NCBI GenBank assembly: GCA_002316315.1
Contig: DCDG01000044.1
Coordinates: 1 to 56,655 of the forward strand
Length of the DNA stretch: 56,655 bases
Source of the DNA: Candidatus Aminicenantes bacterium UBA1061
GTDB taxonomy: Bacteria; Acidobacteriota; Aminicenantia; Aminicenantales; Saccharicenantaceae
Direction of reading: 5' to 3'
Part shown: positions 1 through 7,776 of the stretch, one piece after another
How positions within the stretch are numbered: position 1 is the first letter of the stretch
Layout of the letters: every line of letters starts with the position of its first letter
Program-made: the position numbers and the translations under genes
Notes under the pieces: model-generated
What the model was told of the DNA's origin: nothing
Database searches by the model: none
The model's input: only the letters and a program-made list of their open reading frames with translations

Positions 1-1
1 A

Positions 2-448
2 AAAAGTCAGCTGTATGAAACTCTGGAGAGAGCAGATGCTCTTTTACCTCAGGACAGGCCAAGATACTTGATGGGCATGGGCTATGTTGAAGATATACTG
101 GAGGCAGTGGAAAGAGGCGTTGATTTTTTTGACTGTGTCCTGCCGACCAGGAATGCCCGGAATGGCACTTTGTTTACCAGTCATGGCCGCCTATCAATTA
201 AGAATAAGAAATACGAGGCCGATCCCCGTCCCATCGACGAAAATTGCAGCTGCTATACCTGTCGGAATTTCTCCAGGGCTTACCTCCGCCATCTATATGA
301 AAGAGGAGAAATTGCCTCGGCCACCCTGAACACTATCCATAATCTTTATTATTACCTTGACATCTTTCGAGAAATGAGGCAAGCTATTGAATCTAATTTA
401 TTTCAATCATTCAAGAAAAGAATCATAGAAAGAAATTTAGATGAATAG
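2..448 (+). CDS. tgt: Queuine tRNA-ribosyltransferase, C-terminal part (5' end outside window)
   Basis: This is the C-terminal ~149 residues of TGT, which exchanges guanine 34 for preQ1 in tRNAs with GUN anticodons during queuosine synthesis. The frame is open from the left edge, so the start lies outside the window. The block FDCVLPTRNARNG contains the aspartate that acts as nucleophile in characterised TGTs. The zinc site CSCYTC followed by NTIHN supplies three cysteines and one histidine. Ten bases separate it from yajC, and the order tgt-yajC-secD-secF is a widely conserved operon. Nothing in the visible part looks damaged. Confidence 0.96.
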   Translation, partial: KSQLYETLERADALLPQDRPRYLMGMGYVEDILEAVERGVDFFDCVLPTRNARNGTLFTSHGRLSIKNKKYEADPRPIDENCSCYTCRNFSRAYLRHLYERGEIASATLNTIHNLYYYLDIFREMRQAIESNLFQSFKKRIIERNLDE

Positions 449-457
449 GGAGAAAAG

Positions 458-805
458 ATGAGCTTATTAACGATGTTTAGCCTTTCAGAGCAACAGGCAG
501 CCGCTCCTGCTCAGGGTAATGCCCTGCTAACACTTCTGCCTTTGATTTTTGTTTTCGTTATCTTTTATCTTTTGATTATCCTCCCCCAGAGAAAGAAACA
601 GAAGCAGCATCAAAAGATGGTGGACAATCTGAGACCCGGTGACCGCGTCATTACCAGCGGTGGCATCTTCGGAACAGTTATGGATGTTCACCCCGACCGC
701 ATCGAGTTAAAAATCGCCTCTAATGTTAAAGTTGATATTCTGAAAAGTGCCGTCGGCGTCGTTCTCTCCGAAAAGGAAAAGGTTGAACATAAAGAAACCA
801 GTTAA
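458..805 (+). CDS. yajC: Preprotein translocase subunit YajC
   Basis: YajC is a small single-span inner-membrane protein that associates with SecDF and the Sec translocon. The 115-residue product has one hydrophobic segment at about residues 22-42. It is followed by the family signature QRKKQKQHQ and then a GDRVITSGG beta domain. Length is normal for the family. The start ATG is preceded by GGGAG at suitable spacing. It lies between tgt and secD, the usual position, and probably shares their transcript. Confidence 0.95.
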   Translation: MSLLTMFSLSEQQAAAPAQGNALLTLLPLIFVFVIFYLLIILPQRKKQKQHQKMVDNLRPGDRVITSGGIFGTVMDVHPDRIELKIASNVKVDILKSAVGVVLSEKEKVEHKETS

Positions 806-849
806 GCCTTAAGCCTACATAAATTATAAAAAAGAAAGAGTTGGCTCAA

Positions 850-2385
850 ATGAAAAAGAATGTTAAATGGAGAATAGCATTAACTCTGGCTGTTATAGCT
901 CTTTGTATCTATTTGATTTATCCCCCTAAAGACAAAATCAAACTTGGTCTTGATCTTAAAGGGGGAACTCATCTGCTGATGCAGGTCTTGACCGAAGATG
1001 CCATTAACGTCGAAACCGATCAGCAGATTGCCCGCTTTGAAGAAGTCTTTAAGAAAAACAATATTACCTATACACGGGCCACCAAAGAGAAACCTGGCCA
1101 ATTTTATTTTGAAGGAACAAGCGCTGACCAGGAAGGAAAGATAAGGGATTTAATAGATCAATATACCAGAGACTGGAATTATACCTTTACTGGAGACAGG
1201 GTTAACTTTAGATTAAAGCAGACTGCCGAGCAGTTCTTGAGGGAGCAAGCTGTCCTTCAAACTCTTGAAACCATTAGAAATAGAGTTGACCAGTTCGGCG
1301 TATCCGAGCCCGTTATCCAGCGGCAGGGTTCTGATCGAATTGTAGTTGAACTTCCAGGCATAGATGACCCGGAAAGAGTCAAAAATTTGATTAAAGTGAC
1401 AGCTGTGCTGGAGTTTAAGCTGGTCAAAACCGGGCCAGCTCCGGATGAGGAAACCCTTCTGCAGGAGTTTGGGGGAAAAGTGCCTGATGATGTGGAAGTG
1501 GTCAGAGGTGACCCGAGAAGAGGCCTGCAAGGCTATTATTTGGTTAGCAAAGTAGCCTCGATCACAGGTAAGGATCTAAGAAGTGTCCGGCGAGGAACTG
1601 ATGAATGGAATAATCCCGCAGTGAGTTTTACTTTGACCCCGGATGGAGCCAGGAGATTTGAGCAGGTAACCGGCCAGAATATTGGAAAGCAGCTGGCTAT
1701 TATTCTTGATGGAAAACTCCAGTCAGCTCCTGTTATTAATTCCCGTATATCTGATTCCGGTATCATTCAAGGAAGGTTTACACCGGAAGAAGCCGATGAC
1801 CTGGTAGTTATTTTAAAAGCCGGGGCTTTGCCCGCCGGCATCAAATATCTTGAAGAAAGAACAGTTGGACCCTCGCTTGGCTCTGATTCTATCCGCCAGG
1901 GTTTAATGAGCGGCCTGGTCGCTATTTTTGGGGTCATGGTTTTTATGGTTTTTTACTACAGGTTGTCCGGTTTGAATGCGGTTACGGCTTTGTTACTAAA
2001 CACTCTTCTGACTTTTGGTGCTCTCAGTTATTTTAAAGCTACCCTCACTCTTCCTGGCATTGCTGGTATCATTCTGAGCATCGGCATGGCCGTTGACGCC
2101 AATATCCTTATTTTTGAAAGGATAAAGGAAGAGATGGCTCTGGGGAAAAATATAGCCAGTGCCATCCATACCGGTTTCGGCCGGGCTTTTTCCGCCATTT
2201 TTGATTCCAACCTGACCACGATTCTTTCAGGTATCTTCCTTTTCCAGTTCGGCACTGGACCAATAAAGGGTTATGCGGTAACTTTAATCTGTGGCCTGGT
2301 GGCCAATCTGTTTACTGCAGTCTTTGTTTCACGCCTTATCTTTGATTTAGTAGTTCCAACAAATGCTAAAAAGTTGAGTATCTAA
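850..2385 (+). CDS. secD: Protein translocase subunit SecD
   Basis: SecD works with SecF to pull secreted proteins out of the Sec channel using the proton motive force. The 511-residue protein has an N-terminal membrane segment, the LGLDLKGGTHL motif, a large periplasmic P1 region, and five C-terminal membrane helices with the diagnostic GMAVDANILIFERIKEE stretch. I chose the ATG at 850 because a purine-rich GAAAGAG lies nine bases upstream. An in-frame TTG at 841 would add three residues. secF begins one base after the stop codon, so the two are almost certainly co-translated. Confidence 0.96.
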   Translation: MKKNVKWRIALTLAVIALCIYLIYPPKDKIKLGLDLKGGTHLLMQVLTEDAINVETDQQIARFEEVFKKNNITYTRATKEKPGQFYFEGTSADQEGKIRDLIDQYTRDWNYTFTGDRVNFRLKQTAEQFLREQAVLQTLETIRNRVDQFGVSEPVIQRQGSDRIVVELPGIDDPERVKNLIKVTAVLEFKLVKTGPAPDEETLLQEFGGKVPDDVEVVRGDPRRGLQGYYLVSKVASITGKDLRSVRRGTDEWNNPAVSFTLTPDGARRFEQVTGQNIGKQLAIILDGKLQSAPVINSRISDSGIIQGRFTPEEADDLVVILKAGALPAGIKYLEERTVGPSLGSDSIRQGLMSGLVAIFGVMVFMVFYYRLSGLNAVTALLLNTLLTFGALSYFKATLTLPGIAGIILSIGMAVDANILIFERIKEEMALGKNIASAIHTGFGRAFSAIFDSNLTTILSGIFLFQFGTGPIKGYAVTLICGLVANLFTAVFVSRLIFDLVVPTNAKKLSI

Positions 2386-2386
2386 C

Positions 2387-3556
2387 ATGCAAATATTCAA
2401 AAAAACTACCAACATCGATTTTCTTAAGTTTAAATGGATAGCTCTGGGATTGACGATTGCCATCATTCTGGCTGGCGTCCTGAACATGACCATCGGTCAC
2501 GGTTTGAAGATGGGTGTAGATTTTGGCGAGGGAACTCTAATTAGGGTTATGTTCAAAGAACCAGTTTCAATCTCCGACATAAGACAGCAGCTAAGCGATG
2601 TCGGCCTTGGTGATAGTGTTATTCAGGAGTCAGGGAAAAGCGGTCGGGAATTTCAGATTAGGACAGTCGAAACCAAATCGACAACCCAGCCAGACCAGGA
2701 ACTTGAGAGCCATCAAATCCTGGCTAATAAAGTCATCTCCTGCCTCCAGAGCGAAGAAGACCAGCAACATTTAGCCCGGGGGCTCGTCGATTTAAATAAT
2801 ATCGACAGCCGTTCTTTGACTGCCTTATTAGTTGAAATTTCCCCTGAACAGGGCGAACAACTGGCCAGCTGGATTATGACCTATCGGAATGAGCACGGTA
2901 TCATTGTCGACTGGAGTGAACTTAAAAAAGAGCCCGTCTCTTTGTCGGATGAAGTTCTTGATAAGCTTCAGACCAGGGCTTTTCTGGGACAGATGACGGT
3001 TCTGAGCAAAGAAACTGTCGGCCCGCAGGCAGGCAAAGAGCTGAGAAAAAAGGCCACCCAGGCAGTTGTCTGGTCTCTGGTGGCTATGCTCGTCTATATT
3101 GCTTTCAGGTTTAAGGGCGTTGAATTCGGGGCAGCCGCTATTTTTACTCTTGCTCAGGATGTCTTAATTTGCCTCAGCATCTATTCTTTTACCAACCGGG
3201 AAATTAATCTGCCAATTATTGCGGCCTTTCTGACGATTGTAGGTTATTCCATCAACGATACCATTGTTATCTTTGACAGAATTCGCGAACTAAAAAGAAC
3301 TATGCGCCGGGAACCACTGGAAAAAATAATGAACACCTCCCTCAATATCAATCTGACCAGAACAATTATTACTTCCGGAACTGTTTTCATTGCCGTTCTG
3401 GCTTTGTTTCTTTTCGGCGGCAAGGTCATCAATGATTTTGCTTTCGTCATGCTGGTTGGTACAATTGAAGGTGTTTACTCCACGGTCTTTATGGCCTGCC
3501 CCGTTGTTCTCTTCTGGAATCGGCTGTTTAAAAGGCAGAAGAAAGGTAAAAAATAG
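2387..3556 (+). CDS. secF: Protein translocase subunit SecF with an inserted periplasmic segment
   Basis: SecF is the partner of SecD. It has a first membrane helix (about residues 18-36), the GVDFGEGTLIRV strand, the VGPQAGKELRKKA motif before helix 2, and the INDTIVIFDRIRE motif in the membrane core. At 389 residues it is longer than the usual ~300. The extra length sits between the periplasmic strands and VGPQAG, at residues ~100-205. Residues ~133-181 (VDLNNIDSRSLTALL, then ASWIMTYRNEHG) read like a ComEA/GspK-type helix-hairpin-helix. The insertion is seen directly; the domain name is my inference. Confidence 0.94.
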   Translation: MQIFKKTTNIDFLKFKWIALGLTIAIILAGVLNMTIGHGLKMGVDFGEGTLIRVMFKEPVSISDIRQQLSDVGLGDSVIQESGKSGREFQIRTVETKSTTQPDQELESHQILANKVISCLQSEEDQQHLARGLVDLNNIDSRSLTALLVEISPEQGEQLASWIMTYRNEHGIIVDWSELKKEPVSLSDEVLDKLQTRAFLGQMTVLSKETVGPQAGKELRKKATQAVVWSLVAMLVYIAFRFKGVEFGAAAIFTLAQDVLICLSIYSFTNREINLPIIAAFLTIVGYSINDTIVIFDRIRELKRTMRREPLEKIMNTSLNINLTRTIITSGTVFIAVLALFLFGGKVINDFAFVMLVGTIEGVYSTVFMACPVVLFWNRLFKRQKKGKK

Positions 3557-3569
3557 TTAAATATTTGAC

Positions 3570-3598
3570 TTGTAAAATAGATAAATTTAACTTATAAT
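3570..3598 (+). promoter_or_regulatory. Predicted sigma-70 promoter for tonB-exbB-exbD
   Basis: TTGTAA (3570-3575) and a perfect TATAAT (3593-3598) are separated by 17 bases in an AT-rich gap between secF and tonB. The predicted start is near 3605, giving a leader of about 28 bases with a GAGG ribosome site before the ATG at 3633. This would let the TonB system be expressed separately from secDF. Confidence 0.65.
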
Positions 3599-3632
3599 TT
3601 AGTCTATCTAATTTAAAAGCGTGAGGTTTAAC

Positions 3633-4412
3633 ATGCCAGAAGCAAAAAGGCCTAAACAAGGAGAAGAGTTACCAGAACTCTTCAAAGATTCCTTCTTCCA
3701 GGCCGAATCGGGGATTAAAAGAAAAGCATTCGCTCTACCTATTGCAATTATACTCCACGCTGTTTTTGTTGCCGCTATTATTGTTATTCCTCTGCTGTCT
3801 GTAGATGAACTCCCCAAAGTAGAAGTTTATAGTGCCTTTCTTGCCCCCCCACCACCTCCTCCCCCGCCGCCACCACCACCAGCTAAAAAGAAGTCCACTT
3901 CCACCAGAACAATCAGGGCCGTTCAGGCCAGTACTTCAGTCGAGCCGGGCAGACTGGTCGCCCCAGTTGAGATACCTGATCAAATTGGCCAGGAAGCAAT
4001 TTCAGATTTCGGAGTTGAAGGCGGAGTTGAGGGTGGCGTCGAAGGCGGAGTCATCGGAGGAGTCCTGGGCGGAGTCGTCGGAGGAGTCCTCGGCGGAGTT
4101 ATTGGCAGCGAGGTTCAGCAGGAAGAACCAGTAAGAGCTATTGGCGAGATTAAACAGCCGAAGCTAATCCACCGGGTTGAGCCTGTTTATCCCGAAATCG
4201 CCCGACAGGCCAGGGTTGAAGGTACCGTTATCCTGGAAGCGACCACCGATATTTATGGCCGTGTCCAGAATGTCAAAGTCCTGAGATCAGTTCCGTTGCT
4301 TGATCAAGCAGCTATTGACGCCGTTAAACAATGGGTTTACGAGCCGATGGTCATCAATGGCCGTCCGCGTGGCGTCATTTTTACCGTTACTGTTCAATTC
4401 AAATTAAAGTAA
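3633..4412 (+). CDS. tonB: TonB-family energy transducer with Pro-run and Gly-Val repeat
   Basis: TonB passes energy from the ExbB/ExbD motor to outer-membrane receptors. The 259-residue protein has a cytoplasmic N-terminus and one membrane segment (about residues 32-55). Twelve consecutive prolines follow at 72-83, then eight G-V-x-G units at 127-158, and a C-terminal TonB domain at ~178-259 (EPVYPEIARQARVEG, then YEPMVINGRPRG). The ATG at 3633 has GAGG six bases upstream; an upstream GTG at 3621 overlaps that ribosome site and is less likely. exbB and exbD follow, so this is a complete TonB motor operon. It could serve TonB-dependent uptake or a Tol-like role. Confidence 0.9.
   Translation: MPEAKRPKQGEELPELFKDSFFQAESGIKRKAFALPIAIILHAVFVAAIIVIPLLSVDELPKVEVYSAFLAPPPPPPPPPPPPAKKKSTSTRTIRAVQASTSVEPGRLVAPVEIPDQIGQEAISDFGVEGGVEGGVEGGVIGGVLGGVVGGVLGGVIGSEVQQEEPVRAIGEIKQPKLIHRVEPVYPEIARQARVEGTVILEATTDIYGRVQNVKVLRSVPLLDQAAIDAVKQWVYEPMVINGRPRGVIFTVTVQFKLK
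4011..4106 (+). repeat. 12-bp tandem repeat, eight units, coding for G-V-x-G in TonB
   Basis: Eight in-frame 12-base units each encode Gly-Val-x-Gly, where x runs E, E, E, I, L, V, L, I. The first units carry acidic residues and the rest hydrophobic ones. The units differ at third codon positions, so the repeat is old rather than freshly expanded. It forms the flexible periplasmic stretch between the proline run and the C-terminal domain. Confidence 0.9.
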
Positions 4413-4457
4413 GAAAAGCTTATAATGGCTTTCCATATTTAAAAGGAGGTTTTCAAC

Positions 4458-5135
4458 ATGCAATTCGGTTTGATTGAAATGTGGCAGTCGATGGGCGCTG
4501 TGGCTAAAACAGTTGCCATAATTCTGATCCTTCTTTCTGTTATCACCATTTATTTGTTTATTGAAAGACAGCTAGCCTTTTCCAGGGCGAGAAAAAAGTC
4601 AATGGAAGTTGCTCCCAAACTGGCCGAGCTGTTAAAGAATGGTCAGCTGAAAGAAGCTTTGGCCCTCGCTTCCAAAAAGGAATTCAGAGGCAGCCATCTG
4701 GCCAGAGTCACAGCCGCTGGTATTGAAGAGTATTTAGCCGGCAAGTCTGCCAACCTATCAGTTGACGAGCAGCTCCAGGCCGCTCAGAGAGGTTGCGAAC
4801 GGGCACAGTCACTCTTCATTCAAGAACTTAGAAGAGGCTTAAGCGTCATGGCCACCATTGCTACCTCGTCACCCTTCATTGGCCTGTTCGGAACCATTTT
4901 TGGTATTATCAATGCCTTCCGCGGTATGGCTCTGACTGGTTCTGGTGGAATAGGTGCTGTGGCTGCCGGTATTGCCGAAGCCTTGGTTACCACCGCTTTC
5001 GGTATTGGTGTGGCTGTTATTGCCCTGTGGACGTTTAATACCCTAAATACCAAGATTGAAGTCTATGACACTGAGATGGAAAACACGACCTCTCAGTTGA
5101 CTGACTATTTTGTGCGGGTGGGCGAGTCTAAGTAA
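4458..5135 (+). CDS. exbB: MotA/TolQ/ExbB proton channel family protein
   Basis: ExbB forms the inner-membrane proton channel that drives TonB. The 225-residue protein has a first membrane segment at about residues 14-36 and a long cytoplasmic loop. It then carries the family block SSPFIGLFGTIFGIINAF and a third hydrophobic segment ending near residue 195. A strong AAAAGGAGG ribosome site precedes the ATG. Flanked by tonB and exbD, it is better called ExbB than TolQ or MotA, although sequence alone does not fully separate these. Confidence 0.92.
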   Translation: MQFGLIEMWQSMGAVAKTVAIILILLSVITIYLFIERQLAFSRARKKSMEVAPKLAELLKNGQLKEALALASKKEFRGSHLARVTAAGIEEYLAGKSANLSVDEQLQAAQRGCERAQSLFIQELRRGLSVMATIATSSPFIGLFGTIFGIINAFRGMALTGSGGIGAVAAGIAEALVTTAFGIGVAVIALWTFNTLNTKIEVYDTEMENTTSQLTDYFVRVGESK

Positions 5136-5173
5136 CGGCACTTAGCAAATTTTATTTAAAAGAGAGAAACACA

Positions 5174-5599
5174 ATGGCTAAGTCGGTGAGAACAGAAGTA
5201 AGAGAAAGCGTCAAGTCTGAACCCAATGTCGTTCCTCTCTGTGACGTCCTTCTGGTTTTACTTATTATTTTCATGGTTGTTACTCCCCTGGTTCAAAAAG
5301 GTGTCGATGTCCAGCTGCCCACAGCTCTCAACAGCATTAATATGCCTGACAACCCTGACGTAGTTCTATCAGTTAAAGCTGATGGCACCCTTTATCTTAA
5401 AGAGCAGCGGGTAGCTCTAGATGCCCTGGCCTCTTCTTTAGAAGAAGCTTTTATAACCGCTAAAGAAAAGAAACTTTATCTCAGGGCTGATCAGAACCTG
5501 GAATTTGGCAAGATTGTCGATGTTATTGACAGAATTCGTGAGGCCGGGATAGAGCTCGTGGGTATAATCACAGAGAAGAAAGCGACTGAGGAAACCTGA
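5174..5599 (+). CDS. exbD: ExbD/TolR family biopolymer transport protein
   Basis: ExbD is the single-span partner of ExbB. The 141-residue product has EPNVVPLCDVLLVLLIIFMV near the N-terminus. The aspartate in that helix is the conserved proton-carrying residue of the ExbD/TolR family. A periplasmic domain of about 95 residues follows. It is the last gene of the tonB operon. A perfect hairpin followed by a T-rich tract begins 35 bases after its stop codon. Confidence 0.92.
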   Translation: MAKSVRTEVRESVKSEPNVVPLCDVLLVLLIIFMVVTPLVQKGVDVQLPTALNSINMPDNPDVVLSVKADGTLYLKEQRVALDALASSLEEAFITAKEKKLYLRADQNLEFGKIVDVIDRIREAGIELVGIITEKKATEET

Positions 5600-5619
5600 T
5601 TTCTTGATTTAAGTTTTTA

Positions 5620-6708
5620 TTAATCAAGCCAACAAAAAGGGGAAGTGTAGAGCTTCCCCTTTTTATTTTGTCCAAGAAATTCCCGCCAGACTTCAGACGA
5701 TTCCATACACAGATATAGCTTGTGACTTAAGCCATACTCTTGAAATATTTTTTTAAACTTTTCATAAAGTTTTAGCCTTAACGGGCGCGGATATCTGAAT
5801 TTCCCATCCCATGACCTGATAAACTCCCCCTCATAAATCATGCTTTGAGGAAACCTCCACCTGGCTATCTCCCTTAATTTCGCTGGAAAACGCAGTGTCC
5901 CCAGGCTAACCCAGGCTAAGGCTTCCCCAGGTATCTTTTTCAGCAATTCCACAATTATATCTTCATATTCTCTTTCCCAGTCTGAATAATAGATTATTGG
6001 ATCCAAGTGAAAGGCCACTCTGTAGCCCTGCTCGACTGCCCTGAAGGCTGCCCTTAACCTTTCTTCGAAATTAGCTGATCCGCCTTCCTCTGAATTAATT
6101 ATTCTTTTCGAGTTTAGTGACCAGGCTAGAACTACATTTTCTGGCGCAGGCATGGCCATCAAGGAGTCAATACCGGCAGTTTTTGTTTTAAGTTCCAGCC
6201 AGACTCTCTTTCTCCCGCCAACAAGACCAGCCAGTAAAGAGGCCTGGCCCGATATTGAATCAAGCGCCAGTGAGTCACCGAGCTCACCTGTGCCGATTCT
6301 TAGAACTTCACCATTTTGCCGGCTGAAAAAAGTATCAAGTTCGACTTGAAGGTCTTCCTGGTTCACAGCCAGGGTCAGGGGCTGCAGGTTTAAATAGGCC
6401 TGGAGAATACAATAGCTGCAATCGAGCGGACAGTTGAGATTAAGATCAAGTGTCCAGTAATGGCAGCAAACACAGCCCTGAGTGCACGGACAGGGGCGGA
6501 TAACGGACTTCTCCCTGGTTAAAAACAGGACTTTTTTGCTTTCAGCGATTGGATCGGGGGACAGACAAAGATCCTCCTTAATTTCTTCCACAGTGTCAAC
6601 AACTTGAACTGGAAGAGGCTGCAGCTGGCTTAATATTCTTTCTACCTGAGGCAAGTTTTTAACCTGCCTGTCCACAAAGATATTTTTAATCTGCTTATTT
6701 TGCTGCAT
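5620..6708 (-). CDS. Spore photoproduct lyase-like radical SAM protein
   Basis: This 362-residue protein has the radical SAM triad C93-x3-C97-x2-C100 (NCPLDCSYC). It is preceded by a cysteine cluster at residues 73-82 (CPCTQGCVCC) as in SPL-family proteins. SPL of spore formers repairs the thymine spore photoproduct. At the place where I expect the hydrogen-donating cysteine of that enzyme (about 50 residues after the triad) this protein reads IGTGELGDSLALD, with no cysteine, so the chemistry may differ. It starts nine bases after the ParB-like gene and is probably co-transcribed with it. No ribosome site is obvious. I leave the symbol empty because the function is not certain. Confidence 0.85.
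   Translation of the reverse strand: MQQNKQIKNIFVDRQVKNLPQVERILSQLQPLPVQVVDTVEEIKEDLCLSPDPIAESKKVLFLTREKSVIRPCPCTQGCVCCHYWTLDLNLNCPLDCSYCILQAYLNLQPLTLAVNQEDLQVELDTFFSRQNGEVLRIGTGELGDSLALDSISGQASLLAGLVGGRKRVWLELKTKTAGIDSLMAMPAPENVVLAWSLNSKRIINSEEGGSANFEERLRAAFRAVEQGYRVAFHLDPIIYYSDWEREYEDIIVELLKKIPGEALAWVSLGTLRFPAKLREIARWRFPQSMIYEGEFIRSWDGKFRYPRPLRLKLYEKFKKIFQEYGLSHKLYLCMESSEVWREFLGQNKKGKLYTSPFCWLD
5634..5669 (+). terminator. Intrinsic terminator for the tonB operon, inside the 3' end of the convergent gene
   Basis: AAAAAGGGGAAG (5634-5645) pairs perfectly with CTTCCCCTTTTT (5653-5664) around a 7-base loop and is followed by ATTTT. The 12-pair stem with a T tract is a textbook rho-independent terminator for exbD. 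The opposite strand also ends the stem with five Ts. The whole element lies inside the last codons of the convergent radical SAM gene. Confidence 0.85.
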
Positions 6709-6716
6709 TCGGTTAG

Positions 6717-7682
6717 CTACTCATCAATCTTTTTACTCAGCTGTCTAAATAAAAAGTCCCACTCACCAGCCTTCAGACTTTGCCCCAGATCTTTAAGAGC
6801 CAGGTCAAGTTCTTCTGCACTTCTGGCCTCAAGGCTAATAGAAATAGATTTCTGTTCCAGAGAATGATCATAGTCGAGCCAGCATTTGTCTGGCAAATTA
6901 ATCTCTTTAACAGCCAATTGTATTTCCCTGTTAATCTTAGTGACCAGCGGCGAAACCCTTTTCTTTAAGGCAGCCAGCAATTCCTGGCCAGCCTGAGGTT
7001 TTCCTTCTTTAGCTTTCCGAACCAGCTGTTCCATCTCTCTGTCACTAAGGATAGCCTCAATTCCCATTCTATGTCTTTTCTTAAGGGTAAAAAGAAGCTC
7101 AATGAATTCAGCCTGTTGATTGTGATTAAAGGCATCAGTCAAGCTAATAATAAGTTTTTGCTCCTCATGGGTAAATGACAGGAAAAGCCTGGCGGTAGGC
7201 AGTTTCCAGCGGCAGCGGTGTATGGCGGGCAGGGCCCAGTCTAAACCAGCCAGCTGGTCAAGAAGATCAGTTGTCTTTCTTTCTGGCGGCAAGGCAAGCA
7301 GGGGCAAAAGTTTTCTAATCAACTCTTCCTGACCAAGCCCGAAATCGATAAATTTATTTATAATCAAGGCCTTTTCAGCTAAAGAAAAATCTTTCTGGGC
7401 GTAACTTTCAAAAAAAGCCAGCCTGAAAATATCCAGGTCAGTCAATTCTGATGGCAGCACCAGTGCTGGAACTTCTTTTAATCCAGAGGCGTGAGCCGCC
7501 TCTACCCTTCTCCAGCCAGTAACCAGAATAAAAGCATTATCTTTGGCTTTAATTATCACCGGCTCAACTATTCCTGCCTCCTGGATAGAAACCATAAGCT
7601 TCTCATCCGGTTTATCCAGAGTAAACCTGAAACGGGTATCACCCAACCTGATTCCACTCAGGCAAATCTGTCTTAGCTCCAT
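6717..7682 (-). CDS. ParB N-terminal domain protein
   Basis: The 321-residue product has a ParB/Srx-type fold at about residues 14-110. It includes the sequence VTGWRRVEAAHASGLKEVP, matching the box that binds CTP or phosphate in ParB-like proteins (usual form GERRxxA). The remaining ~200 residues look mainly helical and I do not recognise a DNA-binding motif with confidence. No parA neighbour is present, so chromosome partitioning is unlikely. It is the first gene of a two-gene unit with the SPL-like gene. The predicted -10 box ends six bases before the ATG, suggesting a leaderless transcript. Confidence 0.8.
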   Translation of the reverse strand: MELRQICLSGIRLGDTRFRFTLDKPDEKLMVSIQEAGIVEPVIIKAKDNAFILVTGWRRVEAAHASGLKEVPALVLPSELTDLDIFRLAFFESYAQKDFSLAEKALIINKFIDFGLGQEELIRKLLPLLALPPERKTTDLLDQLAGLDWALPAIHRCRWKLPTARLFLSFTHEEQKLIISLTDAFNHNQQAEFIELLFTLKKRHRMGIEAILSDREMEQLVRKAKEGKPQAGQELLAALKKRVSPLVTKINREIQLAVKEINLPDKCWLDYDHSLEQKSISISLEARSAEELDLALKDLGQSLKAGEWDFLFRQLSKKIDE

Positions 7683-7688
7683 GACTCC

Positions 7689-7717
7689 ATTCTAAAGAAC
7701 ACCCTCAACTTTGTAAA
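7689..7717 (-). promoter_or_regulatory. Predicted promoter of the ParB-like/SPL-like pair
   Basis: On the minus strand, TTTACA (7712-7717) and TAGAAT (7689-7694) are separated by 17 bases. The ATG of the ParB-like gene begins six bases after the -10 box, so transcription probably starts at or next to the start codon. Confidence 0.55.
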
Positions 7718-7736
7718 CACAGCCACCCTTAGAGGG

Positions 7737-7765
7737 TTGCCAGCTAGACTGAAATCTGGTAATTT
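7737..7765 (+). promoter_or_regulatory. Predicted promoter of the nucleoside phosphorylase gene
   Basis: TTGCCA (7737-7742) and TAATTT (7760-7765) are 17 bases apart. The ATG at 7777 follows 11 bases later with no Shine-Dalgarno sequence in between, so the leader would be only a few bases. The box match is moderate. Confidence 0.4.
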
Positions 7766-7776
7766 AATGTGAAATC

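Noticed and set aside
841..849. TTG at 841 as the start of secD
   Set aside because: The purine-rich site is adjacent to this TTG but nine bases from the ATG at 850, which also gives the usual N-terminus.
4011..4106. Tandem repeat considered as a CRISPR-like array
   Set aside because: Units are 12 bases, in frame and without spacers, inside a TonB gene. No cas genes are present in the window.
3832..4134. Alternative frame of 100 residues across the TonB repeat
   Set aside because: It is the shifted frame of proline and G-V-x-G repeats, which keeps frames open by composition.
6717..7682. ParB-like gene as a chromosome or plasmid partition protein
   Set aside because: There is no parA neighbour, no parS-like 16-mer was noticed, and it is paired with a radical SAM gene instead.
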